Source: Streptomyces shenzhenensis
GTDB taxonomy: Bacteria > Actinomycetota > Actinomycetes > Streptomycetales > Streptomycetaceae
Length of the DNA stretch: 64,000 nucleotides
Direction: 5' to 3'
Assembly: GCF_003688995.1 (NCBI RefSeq)
Contig: NZ_PENI01000003.1
Coordinates: 248,001-312,000, forward strand
The position numbers and the translations under genes are program-made. A model generated the notes under the pieces. That model did not search any database. It saw only the letters and a list, made by a program, of their open reading frames with translations, and was not told the origin of the DNA. Positions 37,339 through 46,100 of the stretch are shown here, piece by piece (positions within the stretch are counted from its first letter, which is position 1; the number at the start of each line of letters is the position of its first letter).

Positions 37339-37418
37339 GTGCGGTTCGCCGCTCCCATGCTGCATGCTGGGCAGTTCAGCAGGCCCAGTGGGCTCGTCCC
37401 AAGGTTACGGAGCGGCGC

Positions 37419-38057
37419 ATGACTAGCACCTTCCCCAACATCTCCATCAGCACGGAGCGGTTGGTGCTGCGGGCCCTCGACGAGGACGACGTACCCGCCC
37501 TTGCCGAGATGATGAACGACGAGCAGGTGGCGGCCTGGACCCTGGTCCCGCAGCCGTTCACCGAGGACGACGCCCGCACCTGGATCACCGGGTACGCGCC
37601 GGCCGAGCGTGCCGCCGGCCGCGGCCTCGGCCTCGCGGTCACCGAGTTCCTCACCCAGCGCCTGGTCGGCCTCGTCCAGCTGACCAAGACCAACTGGCGC
37701 ATCCGCGCCACCGAACTGTCCTACATCATCGCTCCCTGGGCCCGCGGCGAGGGCTACGCCGCCGAGGCCGCGCTGGCCACCGCCCAATGGCTCTTCCGCG
37801 AGCAGAAGTTCGAGCGCATCGAACTGCGCACCGCAGCCGGCAACACCGCCTCCCAGCAGGTGGCGCAGAAGATCGGCTGCATCAGCGAGGGCGTGCTGCG
37901 CAACGCCTGCATAGCCCGGGTCCGCGCCGAGGACGGCACCTGGGCCGACCTGCGCACCGACTTCATCGTGTGGAGCCTGCTCCCGGAGGACCTGGAGGGC
38001 ACGGGCGAGCGGCTCGCCGACACCGGCGGTTTCACCTCGTTCTCCGACTGGAACTGA
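37419..38057 (+). CDS. GNAT acetyltransferase (RimJ/RimL type)
   Basis: This 212-residue GNAT protein begins with the RimJ/RimL-like ISTERLVLRALDEDDVPAL, has PWARGEGYAAEAALA for acetyl-CoA binding (R-x-E-G-Y-A form), and RIELRTAAGNTASQQVAQKIGC near the C-terminus. Members acetylate N-terminal amines or small amines. The substrate is unknown. It stands alone between metQ and cobL. Confidence 0.88.
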   Translation: MTSTFPNISISTERLVLRALDEDDVPALAEMMNDEQVAAWTLVPQPFTEDDARTWITGYAPAERAAGRGLGLAVTEFLTQRLVGLVQLTKTNWRIRATELSYIIAPWARGEGYAAEAALATAQWLFREQKFERIELRTAAGNTASQQVAQKIGCISEGVLRNACIARVRAEDGTWADLRTDFIVWSLLPEDLEGTGERLADTGGFTSFSDWN

Positions 38058-38180
38058 CCCCCACGGGACCCCGTACCCCGCCCCGCCGCGCGCCCGACGG
38101 CGCCACCGGGTACTCTCACGGAGCCCGTGCGCGGGCGCCCGCTCCCTGACGACCTGCGAAAACACTGGAGACTGACGACG

Positions 38181-39398
38181 ATGGCCGACCGGGTCACGGT
38201 GATCGGCTGGGACGGTTCGCCGCTGACCGCGGCGGCGCGCTCCGCGCTGGGCGCCGCCACCCTCGTCGCGGGCGCGCCCCACCATCTGGCCCTGCCCGAG
38301 GTGCCCCCCACCGCCGAACGCGTCCGGCTCGGCAGCGTCGCCCTGGCCGCCCGGCGCATCGCCGCCCACCGCGGCAGCGCGGTCGTGCTCGCCGACGGTG
38401 ACCCCGGCTTCTTCGGCGTCGTACGGACCCTGCGCGCACCGGAGTTCGGCCTTGAGATCGAGGTCGTCCCCGCCGTCTCCGCCGTGGCCGCGGCCTTCGC
38501 CCGCGCCGGCATGCCCTGGGACGACGCCCAAGTGGTCGTCGCACACCGGCGCACCCTGCGACGCGCGGTGAACGTGTGCCGCGCCCACACCAAGGTCGCC
38601 GTGTTCACCTCGCCCGGCGCCGGTCCCGCCGAACTCGGCCTGCTGCTGGACGGAGTGCACCGCACCTTCGTCATCTGCGAGGAGCTGGGCACCGAGCGCG
38701 AACGGGTCACCGTCGTCACCTCCGACAAGGCCGCCGACCACGCCTGGCGCGACCCCAACCTCGTGATCGTCATCGGCGGCCCGGCCGGCGCGGCGGAGAG
38801 CGGCGGCTGGATCGCAGGCCGCGACCCGGGCCAGGGCCCGCGCGGCTGGGTCCAGCCGGGCGCGGCGTACGGCGGCGGACTCGGCGAAGGCGAGACGGAG
38901 CTGCTCCGGGCCGCCCAACTGGCCCGGCTGGGACCGCGCGTCGGCGACCTGGTGTGGGACATCGGCTGCGGCAGCGGGGCGTTCGCCACCGAGGCCGCCC
39001 GCGCCGGCGCCGCCGTCATCGCCGTCGACCAGGACCCCGGTGCGTGCGCCCGCACCGAGCACGCCGCCCGTGCCTTCGGGGTCCAGCTCCAGATCGTGCA
39101 CGGCACCGCCCCGTACATCCTGGAGAATCTGCCCGAACCGGACGTCGTCCGCGTCGGCGGCGGTGGCGCGGCCGTGGTCTCGGCGGTCGCCGACCGCCGC
39201 CCGCAGCGCATCGTCACGCACGCCGCGACCCGGGACACCGCCGAACTCGTGGGCCGCGACCTGACCGAACACGGATACCGGGTCGAGTGCGCCCTCATGC
39301 AGTCCGTCGAACTCGACACCAGGGCCTGGACGGAGACGGAGCGGAGCGTCGCGTTCCTGCTTACAGGGGAGCTACAGGGGCGCGAAACGTCTCGCTGA
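38181..39398 (+). CDS. cobL: Precorrin-6Y C5,15-methyltransferase / decarboxylase (CbiE-CbiT fusion)
   Basis: CobL (405 aa) methylates C5 and C15 of precorrin-6Y and decarboxylates the C12 acetate in corrin ring synthesis. The N-terminal CbiE-type tetrapyrrole methylase spans about residues 1-200 (ADGDPGFFGVVRTL, VVPAVSAVAAAFARAG). The C-terminal CbiT methyltransferase covers about 215-395, with SAM motif I VWDIGCGSGAFATEAA. The frame is open to 38127, but ATG 38181 gives the family start DRVTVIGWDG and has GGAG upstream. It precedes the bluB-cobT fusion and CobA genes in the same direction; other cob genes are outside the window. Confidence 0.92.
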   Translation: MADRVTVIGWDGSPLTAAARSALGAATLVAGAPHHLALPEVPPTAERVRLGSVALAARRIAAHRGSAVVLADGDPGFFGVVRTLRAPEFGLEIEVVPAVSAVAAAFARAGMPWDDAQVVVAHRRTLRRAVNVCRAHTKVAVFTSPGAGPAELGLLLDGVHRTFVICEELGTERERVTVVTSDKAADHAWRDPNLVIVIGGPAGAAESGGWIAGRDPGQGPRGWVQPGAAYGGGLGEGETELLRAAQLARLGPRVGDLVWDIGCGSGAFATEAARAGAAVIAVDQDPGACARTEHAARAFGVQLQIVHGTAPYILENLPEPDVVRVGGGGAAVVSAVADRRPQRIVTHAATRDTAELVGRDLTEHGYRVECALMQSVELDTRAWTETERSVAFLLTGELQGRETSR

Positions 39399-39779
39399 GC
39401 GCCCGCGTGTGCCCCCGGCGGATCGCGCCCCGTGATCCTGTTGTCGTACTGCGCGCGGTAGGCTGGCCGATCGTTGTACCTCACCAGGCGGCCCGGAGAT
39501 TCGTTCGTCAATGTCCGGAAAACACGCCCGTTTTTGGGCGGGTGTGGTACGGCAGAACCGGGGGACGCGCATCGTGGCGCAGTCCACAGCGGGCTGTCGC
39601 GGATCATGCTGTCGCGGCGGTGGAACGGCCGGGACAATGCCACCGAATGGCTTTGTCGCCTTTTCCGGGCGGTCGTTCGTGCCGCTGGGGACGCACGCTC
39701 GTTCTTCACTGCGGGCGGTCGGTGCGCCGTTCCCGGTGAGCTGGTCGTAGGAGCACTAACCGATGGGCGAGGGGTACGC
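39399..39779 (+). other. cobL-cobT intergenic region (381 bases)
   Basis: The gap is slightly less GC-rich around 39470-39560. It has an imperfect hairpin (ACACGCCC, loop, GGGCGGGTGT at about 39523-39546) and an open frame 39511-39750 whose 79-residue product has no recognisable domain and only a distant GGAG. I looked for the conserved boxes of a cobalamin riboswitch and did not find them. A ribosome-binding site GAGGGG precedes the next gene. Confidence 0.35.
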
Positions 39780-42700
39780 ATGACGGACACCGGCCAGGTC
39801 CCGGGCGAGGGACTGCCGGAGAGCGCGGGCATGGTGGAGCAGCCGGGCGTCCCCGCACACGGCGCGTACCACTACCTCTCCGACGCTCCCGCCGAGGACG
39901 AGGACCTCCTGCTGCCGGGCGCCCAGGGCGCGTGGGGCAATGAAGTGCCCCCGCCCGCCCCGGAGCCGGTCGTCGAGGCCGTCCACGAACCGGGCCCGCA
40001 CGAGACGGACGGCCGGGACACCGGCTCCGTCGACCTCGGCGGCGTCCGGCCGCCCGACGCCGTCCCCGTGTCCGCCGCGGCGTCCCCCATCCTCTCGGCC
40101 CCGCACGACCAGGCCGCCACCGCGGCCCCACGCCGGCCGCTGCACCTCGGCCCGCCGATCCCGGACGCCTCCGCCAGCCTGGTGCGCTCCCTGGCCGACC
40201 GCGGTCCCGCGGGCGCCCCGGTGCGGCACCCGGGGCCGCCGACGATCGGCCCCGAGTACCTGGACGTCCAGCCGTTGCGCGACCTGGCCCCGCAGAGCGC
40301 GGTGCCGTGGGGCGCGCCGCAGGCGCCGGTGGCCCAGGTGGGCGGCAGGCCCGCGACCGCCGTGCCCCGGCTCGCCCCGGGCACGGTCGTGGCGGCGGTC
40401 CCCGCCCCGGTGATCGCGGAGGTCCCTGCCCCGGTGGCGCAGGGACCGGTGACCGGGCAGCAGCCGCAGGGACCGGCGGACGCACAGGCCGGGCCCGGGC
40501 ACGACGGAACGTACGTGGCCGACGGACCGGTCGCCGAGGCCGCCCAGGGCCCGGCGGTGCCGGGTGGTCCGGAGAGCGGATACGGCCCGGAGGGCGGCCC
40601 CGCGCCGGCCCCGGCGCCGGCCGCCGCTGTCCCCGGGCCGGACGGGACGCTCGGTGCGCAGGCCGTCCTCGCGGCACCGGACGCGCCGCTTCCCGAGGGG
40701 GCGGCGGCCCCGCAGGCCGGGCCCGAGGACGGCGCACCGGCCTTCTCTGCCGAGGAACCGCACATCCCGCAGACCGCGTTCGCGCCCGAGGGCGACCCGC
40801 ACCCCGACCCGGCCCAGCCGGTCGCGCAACTCCCCGAGGCCGACGGGTCCCAAGGCGCCGTCCCGATGCCGCCCGTGGCAGGGCTGGTGCCGGCGGCGTT
40901 CACCGGCGACGGCATTCCGACGCCCGCGGCCGGCACCCCGCTGCCCGTCGCCCCGCAGCACCTGGAGGCGGAGCCCGTCGCACCGGCCGGGGAAGCGCAC
41001 CCCGGGCAGGCCGCCGAGCAGACGCCGGCCGCCGGGATCGTCGTGGACCAGGTGGCCGACGGCTTCCAGCCGCACCCCGAGCAGGGCCCGCAGCAGCCGG
41101 CTGCCGCGGCCGGCCCGCACGACGCCGCCCCCGCCGGCCCCGAGCCGCTCGCACCGGAGGACCCGGCGGCGGACGACGGATCCGTTCCCGCCGCCCCGGC
41201 GCACGAGTCCGACGGCCTTGAGGCCGGGCCCGACGCCCAGGCCGCGCCCGGCGCCGAACCGGCGCCCGTGCCCGCCGAGGCCGGCCTGCCCGAGGAGACC
41301 CTCGCGGAGGCGCCGGGCGAGACCCCGGCCGAAGTAACCGCCGACGAGGCTCCCGGTGCCGACGCCTCCGGCGACGCCGCTCCCGGCGTGGACGCTCCCG
41401 CGGAAGGCGTTCCCGCGGAAAGCGTCGCGGCGGAAGGCGTTCCCGCAGAAGGCGTGCCCGCCGCCGCTCCCGGCGAGCAGACACCCCTCCCCGGCACCGT
41501 CCCGGCCGCCGGGGACACGGAACACACCCTGGGACAGTTCGTGCCGGTCGACGGCACGGTGCCGACGACCCCGCACCTCGCCCCCACCCCGCCGCAGCCC
41601 CTCGTCCTGCCCGCGCAGGACCAGAGGGAGCCACAGCCCGCCCACGCGGTCCCGCAGGGGCCCGTCGCCTCGGTCCCCGGACCCCGCGAGGCCGAGCCCG
41701 CGCCGGACGCCCCCGACGTCGTACAGCAGGCGGAGGACCTGGAGACCAGGGCCGCCGACCAGGAGGACGGCCCGGTCGCGGAGCCGCGCCGGCCCGTCGG
41801 CCCGGCCGCCCCCGGCTACGAGGACGCCGAGCGCGAGGCCGTCCTCAAGGTCATGCGCGAGCGCCGTGACATCCGCAACGGCTTCCGCAGCGACCCCATC
41901 CCGCACGAGGTGCTGCTGCGCGTCCTGGAGGCCGCCCACACCGCGCCCTCCGTCGGCCACTCGCAGCCCTGGGACTTCGTCGTCATCCGGTCCCCCGAGA
42001 CCCGCCGCACCATGCACGAACTGGCCATGCGCCAGCGCGACGCCTACGCCAAGTCACTGCCCAAGGGCCGGGCGAAGCAGTTCAAGGAACTGAAGATCGA
42101 GGCGATCCTCGACACCCCGGTGAACATCGTCGTCACCGCCGACCCGACCCGCGGCGGCCGGCACACCCTCGGCCGGCACACCCAGCCGCAGATGGCGCCG
42201 TACTCCTCCGCGCTCGCCGTGGAGAACCTGTGGCTCGCCGCCCGGGCCGAGGGCCTCGGCGTCGGCTGGGTCAGCTTCTTCGACGAGCGGGAGATGGTCC
42301 GCGCCCTCGACCTGCCCGAGCACCTGGAGGTCGTCGCCTACCTGTGCGTCGGGTACGTCGACGAGTTCCCGGACGAGCCCGAACTGATGCAGTCCGGCTG
42401 GTCCAAGCGCCGCCCGCTGTCCTGGGTCGTGCACGAGGAGACCTACGGCCGCCGCGCGCTGCCCGGCGAGGACCCGCACGACCTGCTCGCCGAGACCGTC
42501 GCCGGCATCCGCCCGCTGGACGCCAAGGCGCTCGGCGAGGCCTGGGAACGGCAGAAGCGCATGACGAAACCCGCGGGCGCGCTCGGCATGCTGGAGATCA
42601 TCTCGGCGCAGCTGTCCGGCCTGTCCCGGCAGTGCCCGCCGCCGATCCCTGAGCCCGCCGCCGTCGCGATCTTCGCCGGTGACCACGGTGTGCACGCCCA

Positions 42701-43532
42701 GGGCGTCACCCCCTGGCCGCAGGAGGTCACCGCGCAGATGGTGGCCAACTTCCTCGGCGGGGGAGCGGTCTGCAACGCGTTCGCGGGCCAGGTGGGCGCC
42801 GAGGTCTGTGTGGTCGACGTCGGCGTCGCCACCGACCTCCCGGCCACGCCCGGTCTGCTGCCGCGCAAGGTCCGGGCCGGCACATCGGACATGACCACCG
42901 GCCCGGCGCTGACCCGCGAGGAGGTCAAGCAGGCCATCGAGGTCGGCATCGAGACCGCCCGCGACCTGGTCGCGGCCGGCAACAAGGCGCTGCTGACGGG
43001 GGAGATGGGGATCGCCAACACCACGGCATCCGCCGCCCTGATCTCCGTCTTCACCGGCGCCGACCCGGCCGAGGTGACCGGCCGCGGCACGGGCATCAAC
43101 GACGAGACCCTGGCCCGCAAGACCGAGGTCGTCCGCCGCGCCCTGGAACTCCACCAGCCGGACCCGGCCGACCCGATCGGCGTCCTCGCCGCGGTCGGCG
43201 GCCTGGAGCACGCCGCCATGGTCGGCCTGCTCCTCGGTGGCGCCTCGCTGCGTACGCCGGTGATCCTGGACGGTGTCAGCGCGGGCGCCGCCGCCCTGGT
43301 GGCCCGCGCCATCGCGCCCGAGGTCCTCGCGGCCTGCATCGCGGGCCACCGCAGCGCCGAGCCCGGCCATGTGGCCGCCCTGAACAAGCTGGGCCTGCGC
43401 CCCCTGGTCGACCTCGACCTGCGGCTCGGCGAGGGCACGGGGGCGCTGCTCGCCCTGCCGCTGGTGCAGAGCACGGCTCGGGCGATGCACGAGGTGGCGA
43501 CCTTCGATTCGGCGGGAGTGACCGAGAAGTAG
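39780..43532 (+). CDS. cobT: BluB-CobT fusion with giant Pro/Ala/Glu-rich N-terminus
   Basis: This 1250-residue protein joins three parts. Residues 1 to about 675 are low-complexity, dominated by Pro, Ala, Gly and Glu, with repeats such as AEGVPAESVAAEGVPAEGVP, and are probably disordered. Residues about 680-900 are a BluB-type flavin nitroreductase (RRDIRNGF, HTAPSVGHSQPWDF, SSALAVENLWLAARAEGLGVGWV), which fragments reduced FMN to 5,6-dimethylbenzimidazole. Residues about 905-1250 are CobT, which transfers phosphoribose from nicotinate mononucleotide to that base (IFAGDHGVHAQGVTPWP, GEMGIANTTASAAL, catalytic Glu in RLGEGTGALL). Fusing the two would channel the lower ligand. ATG 39780 has GAGGGG at good spacing. 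A hairpin terminates the gene. Confidence 0.9.
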   Translation: MTDTGQVPGEGLPESAGMVEQPGVPAHGAYHYLSDAPAEDEDLLLPGAQGAWGNEVPPPAPEPVVEAVHEPGPHETDGRDTGSVDLGGVRPPDAVPVSAAASPILSAPHDQAATAAPRRPLHLGPPIPDASASLVRSLADRGPAGAPVRHPGPPTIGPEYLDVQPLRDLAPQSAVPWGAPQAPVAQVGGRPATAVPRLAPGTVVAAVPAPVIAEVPAPVAQGPVTGQQPQGPADAQAGPGHDGTYVADGPVAEAAQGPAVPGGPESGYGPEGGPAPAPAPAAAVPGPDGTLGAQAVLAAPDAPLPEGAAAPQAGPEDGAPAFSAEEPHIPQTAFAPEGDPHPDPAQPVAQLPEADGSQGAVPMPPVAGLVPAAFTGDGIPTPAAGTPLPVAPQHLEAEPVAPAGEAHPGQAAEQTPAAGIVVDQVADGFQPHPEQGPQQPAAAAGPHDAAPAGPEPLAPEDPAADDGSVPAAPAHESDGLEAGPDAQAAPGAEPAPVPAEAGLPEETLAEAPGETPAEVTADEAPGADASGDAAPGVDAPAEGVPAESVAAEGVPAEGVPAAAPGEQTPLPGTVPAAGDTEHTLGQFVPVDGTVPTTPHLAPTPPQPLVLPAQDQREPQPAHAVPQGPVASVPGPREAEPAPDAPDVVQQAEDLETRAADQEDGPVAEPRRPVGPAAPGYEDAEREAVLKVMRERRDIRNGFRSDPIPHEVLLRVLEAAHTAPSVGHSQPWDFVVIRSPETRRTMHELAMRQRDAYAKSLPKGRAKQFKELKIEAILDTPVNIVVTADPTRGGRHTLGRHTQPQMAPYSSALAVENLWLAARAEGLGVGWVSFFDEREMVRALDLPEHLEVVAYLCVGYVDEFPDEPELMQSGWSKRRPLSWVVHEETYGRRALPGEDPHDLLAETVAGIRPLDAKALGEAWERQKRMTKPAGALGMLEIISAQLSGLSRQCPPPIPEPAAVAIFAGDHGVHAQGVTPWPQEVTAQMVANFLGGGAVCNAFAGQVGAEVCVVDVGVATDLPATPGLLPRKVRAGTSDMTTGPALTREEVKQAIEVGIETARDLVAAGNKALLTGEMGIANTTASAALISVFTGADPAEVTGRGTGINDETLARKTEVVRRALELHQPDPADPIGVLAAVGGLEHAAMVGLLLGGASLRTPVILDGVSAGAAALVARAIAPEVLAACIAGHRSAEPGHVAALNKLGLRPLVDLDLRLGEGTGALLALPLVQSTARAMHEVATFDSAGVTEK

Positions 43533-43573
43533 ATCCGGCGGCCGCACCCGGGAAGCAGGCACCGCCGACCGCG

Positions 43574-43601
43574 GTGGTCCGGCGTTCAGCTGCCGGACCA
43601 C
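43574..43601 (+). terminator. Hairpin after the bluB-cobT fusion gene
   Basis: GTGGTCCGGC and GCCGGACCAC form a perfect 10-bp stem with an eight-base loop, 41 bases downstream of the stop. Confidence 0.7.
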
Positions 43602-43701
43602 CCGCGCGGGCTGCCCCGTCCGCGTCCTAAAATCCGCACGTCAGGGCCGCTCCGGAGCTGTAGCGCGCCCACCGCACCGCCCGCACGAGGAGCCGCCCCT
43701 C

Positions 43702-44934
43702 ATGGCCGAACACCCCGCCTATCCCGTAGGCCTCCGTCTCAGTGGCCGTCGAGTGGTCGTGCTCGGCGGCGGCCAGGTCGCCCAGCGCCGTCTGCCGGCG
43801 CTCGTCGCGGCGGGTGCGGACGTCCTCCTCGTGTCTCCCGGGGCGACCCCCTCGGTCGAGGCCATGGCGGACGCCGGGGAGATCACCTGGGTGCGGCGCC
43901 CGTACGAGGACGGCGACCTCGCGGACGCCTGGTACGCGCTCATCGCCACCAGCGACCCGGTGGCCAACGCCGTCGCCTCCGCCGAGGCGGAACGGCACCG
44001 CGTCTGGTGCGTCCGCGCCGACGACGCGGACGCCGCCACCGCCTGGACCCCGGCCACCGGCCACAGCGCGGGCGTCACGGTCGCCGTCCTCACCACCGAC
44101 GCCCGCGGGCGCGACCCCCGGCACACCGCCGCCATCCGCGACGCGGTCGTCGAGGGGCTGCGCGACGGCACACTGGTCGCCCCGCACCACCGCACCCGCA
44201 CCCCGGGCGTCGCCCTGGTCGGCGGCGGACCCGGCGACCCCGACCTGATCACCGTGCGCGGGCGCCGGCTGCTCGCCGAGGCGGACGTGGTCATCGCCGA
44301 CCGCCTCGGCCCGCGCGACCTGCTCGCCGAACTCCCGCCGCACGTCGAGGTGATCGACGCGGCGAAGATCCCCTACGGCCGCGCCATGGCGCAGGAGGCC
44401 ATCAACGACGCCCTCGTCCAGCACGCCCGGCAGGGCAAGTCGGTGGTCCGCCTCAAGGGCGGCGACCCGTTCGTCTTCGGCCGCGGCATGGAGGAGGTCC
44501 AGGCGCTCGCCGAGGCCGGCATCCCCTGCACGGTCGTCCCGGGCATCTCCAGCTCGATCGCGGTGCCCGGCGCGGCCGGCATCCCGGTCACCCACCGGGG
44601 CGTCGCCCATGAGTTCACCGTGGTCAGCGGCCATGTCGCCCCGGACGACGAACGCTCCCTGGTCGACTGGCCCGCGCTGGCGCGGCTCACCGGCACGCTC
44701 GTGGTCCTCATGGGCGTCGACAAGATCGGGCAGATCGCCGAGACGCTCGTCGCCCACGGGAGGTCTCCGGACACCCCGGTCGCCCTGGTCCAGGAGGGCA
44801 CGACGGCGGCCCAGCGCCGGGTCGACGCGACCCTCGCCACGGTCGCCGGGACCGTCCGCGCCGCGGACGTGAAGCCGCCGGCGGTCATCGTCATCGGCGA
44901 GGTCGTCGCCGTCGGCCGGCCCGCCGCCGGATGA
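43702..44934 (+). CDS. cobA: Uroporphyrinogen-III C-methyltransferase with precorrin-2 dehydrogenase domain
   Basis: This 410-residue CysG-like protein has an N-terminal NAD-binding domain (VVVLGGGQVAQRRLPAL, residues about 18-35) that oxidises precorrin-2 to sirohydrochlorin. Its C-terminal SUMT domain (about 165-405; VALVGGGPGDPDLITVRGRR, KGGDPFVFGRGMEE, GISSSIAVPGAAGIPVTHRG) doubly methylates uroporphyrinogen III. It feeds both siroheme and cobalamin synthesis, which fits its place next to cobT and cobL. GAGGAG precedes ATG 43702. A TAAAAT hexamer at 43628-43633, beyond the cobT hairpin, is a likely -10 element, so it has its own promoter. Confidence 0.92.
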   Translation: MAEHPAYPVGLRLSGRRVVVLGGGQVAQRRLPALVAAGADVLLVSPGATPSVEAMADAGEITWVRRPYEDGDLADAWYALIATSDPVANAVASAEAERHRVWCVRADDADAATAWTPATGHSAGVTVAVLTTDARGRDPRHTAAIRDAVVEGLRDGTLVAPHHRTRTPGVALVGGGPGDPDLITVRGRRLLAEADVVIADRLGPRDLLAELPPHVEVIDAAKIPYGRAMAQEAINDALVQHARQGKSVVRLKGGDPFVFGRGMEEVQALAEAGIPCTVVPGISSSIAVPGAAGIPVTHRGVAHEFTVVSGHVAPDDERSLVDWPALARLTGTLVVLMGVDKIGQIAETLVAHGRSPDTPVALVQEGTTAAQRRVDATLATVAGTVRAADVKPPAVIVIGEVVAVGRPAAG

Positions 44935-45032
44935 GCCCGGACACCGGGCGGAACCGCCTCCCGAGTAACCGCGGGTAACAGAACCCTTCCCGAGCCGTTG
45001 GCACCGCACCCAGGACAAGGCAGTATCACTCT

Positions 45033-45842
45033 GTGGCCGATCTCATCACCGTCGAGGACCCCGACGACCCCCGCCTGAGCGATTACACGGGCCTGACCGA
45101 CGTCGAACTGCGGCGCAAGCGCGAACCGGCCGAGGGCCTGTTCATCGCCGAGGGCGAGAAGGTCATCAGACGGGCCAAGGAAGCGGGCTACGAGATGCGC
45201 TCCATGCTGCTCTCGGCCAAGTGGATCGACGTCATGCGCGACGTGATCGACGAACTGCCCGCCCCGGTCTACGCGGTCAGCCCGGAACTCGCCGAACAGG
45301 TCACCGGCTACCACGTGCACCGTGGCGCCCTCGCCTCCATGCAGCGCAAGCCCCTGCCCACGGCGGCCGAACTCCTGCGTGGCGCCCGCCGGGTGGTGGT
45401 CATGGAGTCCGTCAACGACCACACCAACATCGGGGCGATCTTCCGTTCGGCCGCCGCCCTCGGCATGGACGCGGTCCTGCTCTCCCCGGACTGCGCCGAC
45501 CCGCTCTACCGCCGCAGCGTCAAGGTCTCCATGGGCGCGGTGTTCTCCGTGCCCTACGCCCGCCTGGACACCTGGCCCAAGGGCCTGGAGTCGGTCCGCG
45601 AGGCGGGCTTCACGCTGCTCGCGCTGACCCCCGACGAGAAGGCCGAGTCGCTCGACGAGGCCGCCCCGCACCGGATGGAGCGGGTCGCCCTGATGCTCGG
45701 CGCCGAGGGCGACGGACTGTCCACCCAGGCCCTGGTCGCCGCCGACGCATGGGTCCGCATCCCCATGTCCCACGGCGTCGACTCCCTCAACGTGGGAGCG
45801 GCGGCAGCGGTCGCCTTCTACGCGGTCGCGACGGGCCGCTGA
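45033..45842 (+). CDS. SpoU/TrmH family RNA 2'-O-methyltransferase
   Basis: This 269-residue SPOUT enzyme would methylate a ribose 2'-OH in rRNA or tRNA with SAM. An N-terminal substrate-binding domain (GLFIAEGEKVIRRAKEAGY) precedes the trefoil-knot domain with motif 1 NDHTNIGAIFRSAAALGMDA, motif 2 ALMLGAEGDGLS and motif 3 IPMSHGVDSLNVGAAAAVAF. The target RNA cannot be named. GTG 45033 starts the protein. Two copies of a 120-bp repeat unit follow the stop. Confidence 0.9.
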   Translation: MADLITVEDPDDPRLSDYTGLTDVELRRKREPAEGLFIAEGEKVIRRAKEAGYEMRSMLLSAKWIDVMRDVIDELPAPVYAVSPELAEQVTGYHVHRGALASMQRKPLPTAAELLRGARRVVVMESVNDHTNIGAIFRSAAALGMDAVLLSPDCADPLYRRSVKVSMGAVFSVPYARLDTWPKGLESVREAGFTLLALTPDEKAESLDEAAPHRMERVALMLGAEGDGLSTQALVAADAWVRIPMSHGVDSLNVGAAAAVAFYAVATGR

Positions 45843-45864
45843 GCGCTCCGCGGGTTGGGCGGTG

Positions 45865-46100
45865 TCGGCCGTCCGTCAGCTGCGGCGGCGTGGTGGCTGG
45901 TCGCGCAGTTCCTCGCGCCCCTTTGGGGGCGCTGCCGGGCCTAGGGCACTTTCGGGTTGTGGTGTCGGGATGTTCCGGGGGTCGCGGGTTGTCGGTCGGC
46001 TGCGGCAGTGTCGTGGCTGGTCGCGCCGTTCCCCGCGCCCCTTTGGGGCGCTGCCGGGCCTAGGACACTCCCGGGCCGTGGTGTCCGGATGTCCCGGTGT
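45865..46100 (+). repeat. Two tandem copies of a ~120-bp unit containing the dispersed element
   Basis: The motif GGCTGGTCGCGCAGTTCC at about 45896 recurs as GGCTGGTCGCGCCGTTCC exactly 120 bases later, and the flanks (CTGCGGC before; TTTGGGG, GCTGCCGGGCCTAGG, GGTGTCCGGATG-like after) repeat too, with scattered differences. The second copy contains the stop codon and last codons of the minus-strand kinase gene, and the first copy is a decayed duplicate of that gene end. Confidence 0.85.

Noticed and set aside
39511..39750. 79-codon ORF before the bluB-cobT fusion
   Set aside because: No domain, poor ribosome-binding site and composition typical of chance frames.
39399..39779. Cobalamin riboswitch before the bluB-cobT fusion
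   Set aside because: I could not find the conserved B12-box segments; a covariance-model search would decide.
39756..42017. Long minus-strand frame opposite the low-complexity part of the bluB-cobT fusion
   Set aside because: It mirrors the Pro/Ala-rich codons (giving Gly/Arg) and has no start signal or domain.
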